Source: Methanolacinia paynteri (GTDB lineage: Archaea; Halobacteriota; Methanomicrobia; Methanomicrobiales; Methanomicrobiaceae). Taken from it: 47,728 nt of DNA. The notes below the pieces were generated by a model. The model worked only from the letters and a program-made list of their open reading frames with translations. It had not been told where the DNA came from and made no database searches. Every line of letters begins with the position of its first letter. Positions within the stretch are counted from its first letter, which is position 1. Where the stretch lies: positions 1-47,728 of the forward strand of contig NZ_AXDV01000036.1 of assembly GCF_000784355.1 (NCBI RefSeq), written 5' to 3'. The position numbers and the translations under genes were made by a program. Shown piece by piece: positions 9,074 to 19,456 of the stretch.

Positions 9074-9252
9074 TTCCTAAAAATTGGTTTTATAGCATCA
9101 TATATTCTGCCATAAATTCTGGTGAAAGCATTCAGGGAAACGGTAAAACACGGTCGGCATTCACCCGGAAATAAATAAGATCGCACGGGGGGCATTTAAA
9201 AAATAGTGAAGGGATTACTTTAACATCATTATTTCATATAATTTATAACAGA

Positions 9253-10443
9253 ATGACATCACGCCCTGATATGATAATTGCGGCAGTACTCTGTATAGCA
9301 GGAGTCCTGATAGCCCCTTTTATCCAGCCTCCGTGGCTGCTTGCATTAATTGCGATCCTTGTCAGCGGCATTTTTTACCTGATGAAGAATACCCACTACC
9401 CTGCAATAGGGATTAGCGTTGTCGCATTGTTCTACGGTCTGGGACTAGTATCCCTGATGGTATTCCTCGGAACTCTTGTAATCGTAATTCTCGGGGAAGC
9501 GGTGTTCAGGCTGGTCGAAAAGATCGAACTGAAATACCTCGCCAACATCATCGTCTCGATGATCGCCGCCCTCGGCGTTTATTTTTACCTTGGCTATGGG
9601 AACATTCTGGTCCCTATTACCGGTGTCATTGTCGCCCTGCTCCTTAAATCGGCTCTTAAAAAGAGGGAGGATGCGCTGATGATAGAATGCTTCGGGACGG
9701 CTATGACGATGTATCTCTTCGAAGACATCAGTTTTTCCGTGGAGATTACCAGCCTCATCCTCGCACTGATCATATCCTTTGCATTCGGTCTTACAGCATA
9801 CAGGATGAAGGCGGCGGACAGGTCGGGCCTTTTCAGCGGGGCACTGATGGGTCTTTTGATCATTGTCTTTTCCAACGTGACCTGGTTTTTACTTATGCTG
9901 TCCTTCTTCATTCTCGGTACGGCATTCACGAAGTACAAATACGAGATCAAGAAACGCGAAGGAGTTGCCGAATCGCGTGGAGGAGTCAGGGGATTTACAA
10001 ACGTTTTCGCGAACGGACTTGTGGCCCTCTGCGGGGCCGTACTCTATGGGATATACGGGGATCTGGCATTCCTTGCATTATATGTGGGAAGCATCGCAGC
10101 TGCGACAGCCGACACAACCGCAAGCGAACTGGGGATGCTCGGGAAACAGCCGTTCCTGATTACTACCCTTCAGCCCGTGCCCAAAGGAACGGACGGAGGA
10201 GTCACGATTATGGGTGAACTCCTTGCAATACTTGCCGCATTAATAATCGGAATAGTCGCCTTCGCCCTCGGGATCGGCCCGCCGGAGATCATTCCGGTTG
10301 CGGTGATCGCAGGGTTTGTAGGAACAAATGTCGACAGCCTTGTGGGTGCCACACTTGAGAGGAAAAAGATCATAGGAAATTCAGGAACCAATATGTTCTG
10401 TACCATCGCCGGCGGAGTCGCCGCGATGCTTCTTCTTCATTAA
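9253..10443 (+). CDS. DUF92/TIGR00297-family integral membrane protein
   Basis: 396-residue polytopic membrane protein with about ten hydrophobic segments. The conserved half carries SRGGVRGFTNVFANGL, DTTASELGMLGKQP, PKGTDGGVTIMGELLA and GFVGTNVDSLVGATLER, the signature run of the DUF92 family. The plant member VTE6 is a phytyl-phosphate kinase, so a polyprenyl-phosphate kinase role in archaeal isoprenoid metabolism is possible, but archaeal members are uncharacterised. It is a single gene with an AT-rich upstream region and little sign of a ribosome-binding site. Confidence 0.82.
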   Translation: MTSRPDMIIAAVLCIAGVLIAPFIQPPWLLALIAILVSGIFYLMKNTHYPAIGISVVALFYGLGLVSLMVFLGTLVIVILGEAVFRLVEKIELKYLANIIVSMIAALGVYFYLGYGNILVPITGVIVALLLKSALKKREDALMIECFGTAMTMYLFEDISFSVEITSLILALIISFAFGLTAYRMKAADRSGLFSGALMGLLIIVFSNVTWFLLMLSFFILGTAFTKYKYEIKKREGVAESRGGVRGFTNVFANGLVALCGAVLYGIYGDLAFLALYVGSIAAATADTTASELGMLGKQPFLITTLQPVPKGTDGGVTIMGELLAILAALIIGIVAFALGIGPPEIIPVAVIAGFVGTNVDSLVGATLERKKIIGNSGTNMFCTIAGGVAAMLLLH

Positions 10444-10479
10444 GTAATCAAAATAGTAATTAAAATAAAAAACTGGAGA

Positions 10480-11346
10480 TCAGGAATATTTGTACCATCT
10501 CCCCTTTTCGTCGAATTCACCCATTCCTACGCCTTCTACACCGTCTGCTCTGCCGATCTCAACAGGAACGGCGTTGAGAAGGACATCCCTGTAAAATGCA
10601 GCCTTATATGGAAGCAGTACAAGAACCGAGATAAATATTCCGAAAGCATAGATGAGTGACGTCACGAGAATTCCGTAATCGCCGATAATTCCCATGAAAG
10701 CCTCAGGGTCAGTTGCAATCTGGTTGAGCTCGGTCTCCGTCATATCCACAAGCGGCATGAGCTGATCGGTCAGCAGACCGGACCAGAGGATCATAAGGCC
10801 GAACCCGATTATTATCAGGAGAAGGAGGGCGACGGCATAAAAAGAAATTACCTCAGTCGTTTTAATCCCGTTCAGTTCCAGGCTCCTCTTTATTGATTCG
10901 AAGACCTTCTTATCCTCGAATATCGCGGCGGTATCATAGAAGAACGTAAGAAGGACGAAGGGTACGAACATTACGACTATTATGATAAACGGGAGCAACT
11001 CCCCTCCGCCTGACATCAGGGGAACGAAGGCTAAAACGATTAGAATAACTGCAACCAGAAACAGCAGAACTCCGGGGATCAGAACCCTGAAATAACCCGA
11101 AACTCCCGTCTTAAGGTAGGAGCGGATCGAATAGTCGTCATTTTTCACACAGCCGTATGTAGCTGCAAGAAAGAAAGGGATTGCAAGGAGCCATATGAAT
11201 CCTATTTTTTCGCTCAGGAAAGCACCTGATTCACCGAATGCAGAAGATATCTGCAAGTATCCGAATATAGCGCATATGAGCGGCGCAATCCACAAACACG
11301 GATTCCTGAGCAGAAGCAGGCCTGTTCTCAGGGATTTCATTCCCAT
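10480..11346 (-). CDS. Polytopic membrane protein of unknown function
   Basis: 288 residues with about six membrane spans: around 15-35, 45-65, 85-115, 118-140, 165-190 and 215-245. A cytoplasmic-like segment between the fourth and fifth spans reads FEDKKVFESIKRSLELNG, a pattern of DUF4013- or GlpQ-membrane-domain-like archaeal proteins. The C-terminal tail is short and polar. It starts 2 bases after the pyruvate-kinase-domain gene ends and is surely co-transcribed with it. I do not recognise a specific function. Confidence 0.7.
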   Translation of the reverse strand: MGMKSLRTGLLLLRNPCLWIAPLICAIFGYLQISSAFGESGAFLSEKIGFIWLLAIPFFLAATYGCVKNDDYSIRSYLKTGVSGYFRVLIPGVLLFLVAVILIVLAFVPLMSGGGELLPFIIIVVMFVPFVLLTFFYDTAAIFEDKKVFESIKRSLELNGIKTTEVISFYAVALLLLIIIGFGLMILWSGLLTDQLMPLVDMTETELNQIATDPEAFMGIIGDYGILVTSLIYAFGIFISVLVLLPYKAAFYRDVLLNAVPVEIGRADGVEGVGMGEFDEKGRWYKYS

Positions 11347-11348
11347 GG

Positions 11349-11939
11349 TCAGCGGTTCCTCGGCATCGCCACAATCTCACGAACCTGGAGCGAGAAGTAA
11401 TCTGCAGTATGGGCCGGTTTGATCACACACACGGTATCTGCACCGGTTGCAGTTCCTCCGACAGCGATAATCTCGGAATCGACCGGGATTTCCCCCTGAT
11501 CCGCAGCTATAAGGGTGCATTCGACGGCGACCTTGAGGCCGACTGCAACAGTTCTCCGGAGTGCTTCGGCAATTGCCTCTGTCCTTGAAGAGCCCCCGAG
11601 TTTCTGCGATCTTGAGATCGCACGCTCAAGACCTGAGAGCGCATGGGTTCCTTTTATTATCCTGACTCCTTTCGATTCGAGATCAGCCGCTTTGTCTGCC
11701 GGGAATTCCCAGACGCCGGGTTTACTGAACCCGACAACATGCGTCACTACGATCAGCTGAATTCCGGTATTCTTTATGGCTTCATAAAATATTTCGGCCG
11801 TCATTCCCCCCGAACTCGCGACGACTATTTTATCCAATCCGAGCTCCTTTGCCCGCTCAACTGCAAAGGCGGCACTGTCCCGGGTGTTTTCCGGACCAGG
11901 ATTGTTGAAATAGTAGGTTGTTTTGGCTGAATAACTCAT
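11349..11939 (-). CDS. Stand-alone pyruvate kinase C-terminal (alpha/beta) domain protein, COG1751
   Basis: 196 residues matching only the C-terminal regulatory domain of pyruvate kinase. Visible motifs are KIVVASSGGMTAEIFYEAI, LIVVTHVVGFSKPG, GTHALSGLERAIS and EIIAVGGTATGADTVCVIKP. There is no catalytic barrel, so it cannot be a pyruvate kinase. Such stand-alone proteins are common in methanogens and presumably bind a phosphorylated metabolite or nucleotide; the function is unknown. It leads a two-gene unit with a membrane protein. Confidence 0.82.
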   Translation of the reverse strand: MSYSAKTTYYFNNPGPENTRDSAAFAVERAKELGLDKIVVASSGGMTAEIFYEAIKNTGIQLIVVTHVVGFSKPGVWEFPADKAADLESKGVRIIKGTHALSGLERAISRSQKLGGSSRTEAIAEALRRTVAVGLKVAVECTLIAADQGEIPVDSEIIAVGGTATGADTVCVIKPAHTADYFSLQVREIVAMPRNR

Positions 11940-12061
11940 ATTCGGATATATTTCAACTTATGAAATAATTTATTTTTGCACAGCCGGGCCCCGTAAGAAG
12001 GATCGATTGCAAACAAGATATTTATTCATCAGGAGTCCTCAATCTATTCAGGAGAATTACC

Positions 12062-13234
12062 ATGGTCCGCCTTGCAATCGCAGGAAAACCTAACTGCGGA
12101 AAATCAACATTTTTTACAGCAAGCACGCTTGCCCCGGCAGAGATTGCCAATTATCCGTTCACAACTATCGATGCCAACCACGGTGTCGCATACGCCAGGA
12201 TCGAATGCCCGTGCAAAGAGCTTGGAATTGAGAACTGCCAGGCATGCAACGACGGCGTGAGGTTCATACAGATCGGCCTGATAGATGTTGCCGGACTTGT
12301 TCCCGACGCTCATAAGGGCAAGGGTCTTGGGAACAAATTCCTGGACAATCTCAGGGAAGCCGATGCGATACTTCATATAATCGACGCTTCGGGGGGAACG
12401 GATGAAGAAGGGAACCCGGTCGGAACGGGAACACACGACCCTATGATCGACATCGGCTTTGTCGAGACCGAGATGAAGATGTGGGTCGCAGGACTTTTGG
12501 AGAAGAACTGGCAAAAAATCCAGCGCTCCGCCCAGCAGAAGACGTTCTCAATCGAAGACGCGATAACCGAACAGCTCGCAGGACTTGCGGTAACTTATGA
12601 AGACGTAGTCTCGGCCGAAAGGGAGAGCGGCGTCGATCTCAAAAAATGCACGGAGGAAGAACTCGTCGCATTCTGTGGTGAGCTTATCAGCTCTTCCAAA
12701 CCGTTCCTTGTAATCGGGAACAAGATTGATCTCGCGCCGCCGGATATCGTTGAAAGTCTACAAAACGAAGACATCTCCTTTGCAAGCGCAGCAAGCGAAC
12801 TAGCCCTAAGAAAGGCTGCGGAAGGCAAATTTATCGAATACCTCCCGGGAGACAAGGATTTCACGATAAACAACCCGGAAAAACTGAGCGATGCACAGAA
12901 GGCAGGCCTTGAGGCGATCCGCGGGATCATGAAAAAATTCAACGGAACCGGAGTACAGGAGGCAATAAACAAGGCCGTGTTCGAGCTGCTCGACCTGATC
13001 GTCGTGTTCCCGGTTGAAGACGAGAACAAGTTCTGCGACGGTCAGGGCAGGGTTCTTCCAGATGCATTCCTGATGAAGAGAGGTTCGACTCCTCACGAGA
13101 TGGCCTTCCAGGTCCACACCGATATAGGAGAGGGATTCCTTTATGCCGTCGACGCCAGAACGAAGATGAGGATCAAGGAAAATCACGAACTGAAGGACGG
13201 CGACATAATAAAGATCGTATCAACAAAAAAATAA
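12062..13234 (+). CDS. YchF/Obg-type GTP-binding protein with TGS domain
   Basis: 390-residue P-loop GTPase/ATPase of the Obg superfamily, expected to act in ribosome-related or stress functions. The G1 motif is GKPNCGKSTFF, G3 is DVAGLV and G4 is GNKIDLA, where bacterial YchF has NMxE. An Obg-like DAILHIIDASGG follows G3. A C-terminal TGS domain (about 310-390) ends in LKDGDIIKIVSTK. AGGAG at 12050-12054 precedes the ATG at good spacing. Transcribed alone and followed by a T7 run. Confidence 0.9.
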   Translation: MVRLAIAGKPNCGKSTFFTASTLAPAEIANYPFTTIDANHGVAYARIECPCKELGIENCQACNDGVRFIQIGLIDVAGLVPDAHKGKGLGNKFLDNLREADAILHIIDASGGTDEEGNPVGTGTHDPMIDIGFVETEMKMWVAGLLEKNWQKIQRSAQQKTFSIEDAITEQLAGLAVTYEDVVSAERESGVDLKKCTEEELVAFCGELISSSKPFLVIGNKIDLAPPDIVESLQNEDISFASAASELALRKAAEGKFIEYLPGDKDFTINNPEKLSDAQKAGLEAIRGIMKKFNGTGVQEAINKAVFELLDLIVVFPVEDENKFCDGQGRVLPDAFLMKRGSTPHEMAFQVHTDIGEGFLYAVDARTKMRIKENHELKDGDIIKIVSTKK

Positions 13235-13241
13235 TCAAAAC

Positions 13242-13248
13242 TTTTTTT
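13242..13248 (+). terminator. Oligo-T terminator after the YchF-type gene
   Basis: A run of seven Ts begins 8 bases after the stop codon, before the promoter region of the next gene. This matches the simple oligo-T archaeal terminator; no hairpin is needed. Confidence 0.45.
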
Positions 13249-13302
13249 GAATGTTGCCTGCACAGGTGAAATATTATAAACTCAGCCACATAGATTTTTC
13301 AG

Positions 13303-14145
13303 ATGAATAAGACCAAAACCCCGGGCATTCTGAAGGAAAATAATAAGAAATACCGGACAATACGAATAAGAGCGCCTTCGGGGTTTCTGGACGCGGAAGA
13401 GATGGACACGATCTCCATTGCGGCGAAGAAATACGGATCAGGGATCGTATGCTTTACTTCACGCCTGAACGTCGAGATCCCCTATGTTCCTTTCGACAAG
13501 GTCAAAGACGCCGTCGCGGATCTTGAAGAGGCAGGTCTTGTTATCGGCGGAACAGGTGCATCGGTCAGGGCAGTCTTTGCATGCAAAGGAGTCTTCTGCC
13601 CGCACGGAAATCTGGACACCAGGGCCGCAGCCCTCCGGATTGAAGAGAACTTCGGCGGCAGAGAACTCCCGGTCAAGTTCAAGGCAGCAATCTCAGGATG
13701 CCCTAACAACTGCGGCAGGGCGCAGCTCAATGATCTCGGCTTTATCGGGTTTAACACACCCGAAACAATTGCCGATCAGACATGCGACGGCTGCAATCTG
13801 TGCATCTGGACATGCAAAGAGAATGCAATATCCTGTGACGAATCGCAACTAAAGATATCGATCGACTACTCGCTCTGCATCTCCTGCGGCGACTGTATAA
13901 GAGCATGCAAAAAGGGAAATATTATCTCAAAGAAAACCGGAGTCAGGGCATATATCGGCGGAAGAGCCGGACGGGAGATCAAAGAGGGAATCAGATATGA
14001 AAAAGATCTGTCGACGGATGAAATTGTCGGATTTACCGGAAAGATCCTGGATTACATGGATGCAGAGTGTAAAGAGCATGAGCGTCTCTGCACCCAGCTT
14101 GAAAGGTACGGATTTGAAAAACTCTACGAGCATCTCAAAAGATAA
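13303..14145 (+). CDS. Small dissimilatory-sulfite-reductase-like protein with two 4Fe-4S clusters (Dsr-LP)
   Basis: 280 residues. An N-terminal ferredoxin-like NiR/SiR half-domain (about 15-85) is followed by the siroheme/4Fe-4S signature CKGVFCPHG and SGCPNNCGRAQ. Next come two ferredoxin motifs, CDGCNLCIWTC and CISCGDCIRAC. This is the layout of the small Dsr-like proteins common in methanogens and is shorter than true sulfite reductases. It may reduce sulfite, nitrite or another siroheme substrate, or act in assimilation; the substrate is not known. It stands alone between a T-run and a leaderless small gene. Confidence 0.85.
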   Translation: MNKTKTPGILKENNKKYRTIRIRAPSGFLDAEEMDTISIAAKKYGSGIVCFTSRLNVEIPYVPFDKVKDAVADLEEAGLVIGGTGASVRAVFACKGVFCPHGNLDTRAAALRIEENFGGRELPVKFKAAISGCPNNCGRAQLNDLGFIGFNTPETIADQTCDGCNLCIWTCKENAISCDESQLKISIDYSLCISCGDCIRACKKGNIISKKTGVRAYIGGRAGREIKEGIRYEKDLSTDEIVGFTGKILDYMDAECKEHERLCTQLERYGFEKLYEHLKR

Positions 14146-14193
14146 TCAGAGACGCCAAACAAGAACCCCTTTTTCGCGAAAATGCCAAAAACA

Positions 14194-14202
14194 TTTTATA
14201 TC
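14194..14202 (+). promoter_or_regulatory. TATA box implying a leaderless transcript
   Basis: TTTTATATC is centred about 27 bases before the ATG at 14226. Archaeal transcription normally starts about 26 bases after the TATA centre, so the message should begin at or next to the start codon. No ribosome-binding site lies between them. Confidence 0.55.
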
Positions 14203-14225
14203 GACAAGATGATTATTAGTTTACC

Positions 14226-14546
14226 ATGGGCGGAGAGATCTTCCAGGCACAGGTCATAAAGAATTTCTTTGACTGCATCACCGGTACGGATAGGAATCTG
14301 ACCCGGATTTACATGTGTGTAGTCAGCCTTGCCAAACTCAGGATGGAGCCGCCCGAAAAGTTTGCCGTTCTTGTCGAGCAAATGAAGAAGAGCAAACAGA
14401 AAAGGGAGTTATCAATCGATATTATCGATTATGTCTGTTCATGCGCAACGGAGATCGACCTGACATCGGTCCAGACCGCATTCGGTGTCAAAGAGGTCTC
14501 CGAGATGGCAGACACATTCAACTCGATAAGCCTTGATTCATTATAA
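14226..14546 (+). CDS. Conserved-looking small protein, function unknown
   Basis: 106 residues, soluble and mostly helical by composition. Cysteines are at FFDCITG, YMCVVS and YVCSCATE; they are not spaced as a clear metal site. A basic stretch EQMKKSKQKREL lies in the middle. Codon use resembles its neighbours. I do not recognise a family. Support for it being real: a well-placed TATA box giving a leaderless start, a clean open frame between two intergenic gaps, and a T7 run 12 bases after the stop. Confidence 0.65.
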   Translation: MGGEIFQAQVIKNFFDCITGTDRNLTRIYMCVVSLAKLRMEPPEKFAVLVEQMKKSKQKRELSIDIIDYVCSCATEIDLTSVQTAFGVKEVSEMADTFNSISLDSL

Positions 14547-14557
14547 TTACATAAACA

Positions 14558-14564
14558 TTTTTTT
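14558..14564 (+). terminator. Oligo-T terminator after the small unknown gene
   Basis: Seven Ts shortly after the stop at 14546. A perfect 10-base palindrome AGCCCGGGCT (14582-14591) follows, which may strengthen termination or be incidental. Confidence 0.4.
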
Positions 14565-14662
14565 CTACATTGAAACCCGATAGCCCGGGCTTTAGAAAAT
14601 TTACTTACAGGGCGTTCCCCCTTTCATTTCATAAACTCAGGCATTCCTGGAACCGGACCACG

Positions 14663-14670
14663 ATATAAAA
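14663..14670 (+). promoter_or_regulatory. TATA box for the GNAT gene
   Basis: ATATAAAA lies about 43 bases upstream of the ATG at 14709, predicting a leader of about 17 bases. No clear ribosome-binding site is seen in that leader. Confidence 0.4.
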
Positions 14671-14708
14671 TAAAAAGAAATAGTGTTGTTTTCAAATATT
14701 TCATAACA

Positions 14709-15194
14709 ATGCCTGGTAATGAGAATACAAATACAGAAGAGATCGCGATCAAAAAAGTAACACCGGAGAACTTTGAGAAATTCATAGAACTAATCGAAAA
14801 ACTCCCCGAATACGAGAAACTCACTCCACCCGATGACGATGCAAAAAAGCGCCTCAGGGAAGATGCATTCTCTGAAAATCCGCGCTATGAGGCATACCTT
14901 GGTTTCATGAACGGGAATCCAGTTGGGTACATTACAATCTACTATACTTATTCGACATTTCTGGCAAAACCCACGCTCTACCTGGAGGATATCTTCGTTC
15001 TCGAAGAGTGCAGGAAGCAGGGGCTTGGAAAAGCATTATTCGAATTCTGCCGGAATATTGCACGGACGAAAGGATGCGGCCGCCTTGACTGGACAGTCCT
15101 CACGTGGAACGAGCCTTCGATCAGGTTTTATGAAAAACAGGGCGGAAACAGGCAGGACTGGTACCTTTACAGGCTCGAAGGGGATGCGATCTAA
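14709..15194 (+). CDS. GNAT-family N-acetyltransferase
   Basis: 161 residues with the GNAT fold. The acetyl-CoA-binding motif A is EDIFVLEECRKQGLGKALFE (R/Q-x-x-G-x-G/A as RKQGLG). It is followed by GRLDWTVLTWNEPSIRFYEK, the usual motif B with N and Y of an acyltransferase. An acidic start and the YITIYYTYSTF strand match the diamine/small-substrate acetyltransferase subgroup, but the substrate cannot be told. It is transcribed alone and is convergent with the coiled-coil gene. Confidence 0.85.
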   Translation: MPGNENTNTEEIAIKKVTPENFEKFIELIEKLPEYEKLTPPDDDAKKRLREDAFSENPRYEAYLGFMNGNPVGYITIYYTYSTFLAKPTLYLEDIFVLEECRKQGLGKALFEFCRNIARTKGCGRLDWTVLTWNEPSIRFYEKQGGNRQDWYLYRLEGDAI

Positions 15195-15204
15195 AAAAGT
15201 AATA

Positions 15205-15220
15205 TTTTTTTAATAGAAAA
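15205..15220. terminator. Bidirectional T-rich terminator between the GNAT and coiled-coil genes
   Basis: The 27-base gap has T7 on the plus strand (15205-15211) and T5 on the minus strand (15220-15216), suiting termination of both convergent genes. Confidence 0.4.
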
Positions 15221-15221
15221 A

Positions 15222-16529
15222 TCATGTTTCACGGGCCAAATCCTTCCAGTCGCCTTCGATAAAGACATCTCCCCCTTCGATCTCAGATAAAAGACTCTTC
15301 AGATCGTCTATGAGCTCCGGAACTGAATCCTCAAGAGATTCTTTCCTGGACTGCCCTGCATCCAGTTCATACCTGATCTTTTCCAGTTCAGATTCGATAT
15401 CGCTCGCTTTTTTATCGATTCCGGATATCTTCTCATTAATGCCAAGAGCAGAAAGCCTCGTATCTGCGGAATCGATCTCCGACATCGTCCCGGAATAGGC
15501 AGTGCAAATCTCATCGAGCTGGGAGATGAAGAGATTTGCGGATGAAAAAAGCTGGGCTTCATGTTTGGTTTTGATTATTGTTTCGTTTTCAGAGATTGTT
15601 TTATTGATATACGGGTAAAGCTCGCGGTAAAGCTCCGATGCATCCGCCGAATCCTTCTTCTCACCGGAATGAAGAAGCATGACGAGATAATTCATCTTCT
15701 CCGAGATCTTTTTGTCTCCATTCTTATCGGCGATGTAGGCGGTCTTCCTGAGAACATTGTCGCATGAAAGAAGGAGGCTGCCGTATCTCCCAGAGACCTC
15801 GCTCTTCTCCTCCTTCAATGAATCAATCTCTTTCAGGATCGATTCGTATTCCAGGTAATCACCGGAAGAGAGGACACTCTTTTTCTCCGATTCAAGATCG
15901 GCCCTGTTATTATTCAGGGATTCTATCCTCTCACCATACTTCACCGCATCCGAATCAATGGTCCTCAATTCGTTCGCGGCGGAGGATATCTTCTCATAAT
16001 CTTCCCTTGCCTTATTGATCTTTTCCCTGAGTTCGACGGACGGCTTGAGTTCCTTCGTCATCGTATTCAGAGCACGACCGACTATGTCAAGGGACGATTT
16101 GAGATCCTTCATCTCTTCAGGGAATGTAGGGTGAAGGTACTTGCCCTGCCGCCTCATGTTGTTGGAAAACGATCTTATCAGCTCGACAAGCACGTTGTAA
16201 AGCTGATCGGGGTCTTCCGGGAGCTCGGTTGCAAGCGTTTTATTCATTGAAGTAATAAAATTAGCCCTGGATTTCAGTGCGGTCTGCCTGACCTTCGGAT
16301 GCGGGTGGCTGAGTTCACTGATCTCTGTCTTTTCAAGATTCCGGATCTTCTCCTCAATCTCCTTAATACCGGCAACTGCTGCCGACCGGGCGTCTTTTGC
16401 GGCCGATTCAATCTTTGCGCCTGCATCCTTCGCCTCCCGATCGAGGCAGCCGGGAACTTCGTCGAACTGAAGATGTTTTTCGCCTCCGGCCTCTGTTTTC
16501 TTAAAAAAACGGTCGAAAAAACCTGCCAT
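15222..16529 (-). CDS. Long coiled-coil protein, function unknown
   Basis: 435 residues, very rich in Glu, Lys and Ser, with predicted coiled-coil through most of the length (about 25-70, 160-260, 280-430). A short N-terminal amphipathic piece reads MAGFFDRFFKKTE. There is no membrane span or enzymatic motif. A more globular part at about 75-150 includes SHPHPKVRQTALKSR and GKYLHPTFPEEM. It starts 8 bases after nadM ends, so it is third in a larB-nadM unit. A structural, cytoskeletal or tethering role is possible; I recognise no family. Confidence 0.75.
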   Translation of the reverse strand: MAGFFDRFFKKTEAGGEKHLQFDEVPGCLDREAKDAGAKIESAAKDARSAAVAGIKEIEEKIRNLEKTEISELSHPHPKVRQTALKSRANFITSMNKTLATELPEDPDQLYNVLVELIRSFSNNMRRQGKYLHPTFPEEMKDLKSSLDIVGRALNTMTKELKPSVELREKINKAREDYEKISSAANELRTIDSDAVKYGERIESLNNNRADLESEKKSVLSSGDYLEYESILKEIDSLKEEKSEVSGRYGSLLLSCDNVLRKTAYIADKNGDKKISEKMNYLVMLLHSGEKKDSADASELYRELYPYINKTISENETIIKTKHEAQLFSSANLFISQLDEICTAYSGTMSEIDSADTRLSALGINEKISGIDKKASDIESELEKIRYELDAGQSRKESLEDSVPELIDDLKSLLSEIEGGDVFIEGDWKDLARET

Positions 16530-16537
16530 AAAACACC

Positions 16538-17825
<1,288 letters not shown>

Positions 17826-17870
17826 ATTGGACAATTAGATATGGATGGGGGTTGAATAATAATTATTGCC

Positions 17871-18185
17871 ATGTCCTACAGCATGTTTTTCTATATCGGA
17901 GTGTTCGGGGCTGCGGTGATCTATTATCTCTGGCTGAGGGATGCCAGGATCTTTTACCGCACGGGACTCCCCGGATACCGGAAGGCAGCATACTACGGTG
18001 TTATCTACTCCGCACTTTCAACGTTAGGGGTATTCTTCGTCTACAGGAATAGCGACTTCATCGGCCTCGGACTTGTCCTTCTTGCGTTGTATATGCAGGG
18101 CAGGATCGACAAGGAGAGAGGCCAGATCTGGAATAAGAATTCATCGGCAGTCGACAGGGCTCTGGGAAAAACTCCCCGAAAATAA
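17871..18185 (+). CDS. Small membrane protein, function unknown
   Basis: 104 residues with three hydrophobic segments: about 4-21 (MFFYIGVFGAAVIYYLW), 42-59 (YGVIYSALSTLGVFFVY) and 62-76 (FIGLGLVLLALYMQG). A basic, polar C-terminal tail ends KTPRK. It is divergent from larB and ends 51 bases before hisS, so it may be co-transcribed with hisS-top6B-top6A. I do not recognise a family. Confidence 0.65.
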   Translation: MSYSMFFYIGVFGAAVIYYLWLRDARIFYRTGLPGYRKAAYYGVIYSALSTLGVFFVYRNSDFIGLGLVLLALYMQGRIDKERGQIWNKNSSAVDRALGKTPRK

Positions 18186-18236
18186 AATATTCAGATGAAC
18201 TGAAACACAATATCAGGTAACCAGAGGATTAAAGAA

Positions 18237-19454
18237 ATGCTTCAGAAACCGAGGGGTACAAGGGACTTTTTACCCGAAGAGATGGAACAGAGAAGAGAGA
18301 TCGAGATGAGAATGAGAAGAGTCGCCAGCCTCTTCGGTTACCACGAGGTTCTCACTCCCACTTTCGAAAACCAGGAGCTGTATACAATAAAATCAGGCGA
18401 GGGCATTATAGGGGAGATGTACACCTTCGAGGACAAAGGAGGACGAAAACTTGCCCTTCGTCCGGAAGGAACGGCGGCAATCCTCAGGATGTACGTCAAC
18501 GAGGCAAAAGTCCTCCCGAAGCCGATCAGGTGGTGCTATCTTCTCGACTGCTACAGGTATGAACGGCCGCAGAAGGGGAGATACAGGCAATTCTGGCAGT
18601 TTGGATCTGAACTTATCGGTGCCGACACCGCAGCAGGGGACGCAGAGATCATCCTCCTTGCAGACGGCCTCCTCAGGGCTGCCGGCGTGAGATTCTCGCT
18701 CCAGGTAGGGCACCTCGCACCCATGAAGCACATCCTCTCTGACCTTGGTGAAGAAGATAAAAAGAGAGTAATGGCCCTCCTGGACAAAAGATCTTTTGAA
18801 GAGCTTGAAATCTGCCTGAAAGACACCGGAAAGCCGGAGCTCTACGATAAGCTGACTGCCCTCATAGAATGCACAAGTATAGACGAAGCGAAGGAGGTCT
18901 GCGGGGACTTTCCGGGCATGGAGCGGATGGAGGAGATGCTCGGGATTCTTGACAGTCAGAATCTCGAATACAGCCTGAACCTCGGGATCGTGAGGGGACT
19001 CGACTACTATACAGGGATGGTCTTCGAAGGCTTTGCCGACAACCTGGGTGCCGAGAACCAGATAATAGGCGGCGGTTCGTACAGGCTTGCACACCTCTTC
19101 GGCGGAGAAGACACACCATCGTGCGGTTTCGGGATCGGGTTCGACAGGGTGATGGTCTCCCGCGGAGAGGTAGAACTTAAGAGAGATCCGCTTGTAGCCA
19201 TATTGTATACGCAGGAAGGCCAAAAACGGGCATTCGAGGTGGCCGGGATGCTCAGGAGAGAAAGCATCAGGACCGAGATCAATCTCCTGGACCGCGGTGT
19301 CGGCGCACAGATGAAGCATGCGTCAAGAACTGCACAGTATGCTGTTGTAATCGGGAAAAATGAGGTAGAATCGGGAACGGTCACACTCAAAAACCTGGCA
19401 TCAGGCGACCAGGTAGAATGCAAACCGGACGATCTTCCGGGTGAGGTGAGATAA
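18237..19454 (+). CDS. hisS: Histidyl-tRNA synthetase
   Basis: Class II synthetase charging tRNA-His, 405 residues. It begins with the usual [12 protein letters not shown]. Motif 2 is [20 protein letters not shown], and the histidine-binding loops are [14 protein letters not shown] and [17 protein letters not shown]. Motif 3 is [11 protein letters not shown]. The C-terminal anticodon domain contains [24 protein letters not shown] precedes the ATG. It ends 2 bases before top6B, so the three genes form an operon. Confidence 0.96.
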   Translation: MLQKPRGTRDFLPEEMEQRREIEMRMRRVASLFGYHEVLTPTFENQELYTIKSGEGIIGEMYTFEDKGGRKLALRPEGTAAILRMYVNEAKVLPKPIRWCYLLDCYRYERPQKGRYRQFWQFGSELIGADTAAGDAEIILLADGLLRAAGVRFSLQVGHLAPMKHILSDLGEEDKKRVMALLDKRSFEELEICLKDTGKPELYDKLTALIECTSIDEAKEVCGDFPGMERMEEMLGILDSQNLEYSLNLGIVRGLDYYTGMVFEGFADNLGAENQIIGGGSYRLAHLFGGEDTPSCGFGIGFDRVMVSRGEVELKRDPLVAILYTQEGQKRAFEVAGMLRRESIRTEINLLDRGVGAQMKHASRTAQYAVVIGKNEVESGTVTLKNLASGDQVECKPDDLPGEVR

Positions 19455-19456
19455 AT

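Noticed and set aside
14582-14591. Perfect palindrome AGCCCGGGCT
   Set aside because: Ten-base palindromes are expected by chance at this length; kept only as a note with the nearby T-run.
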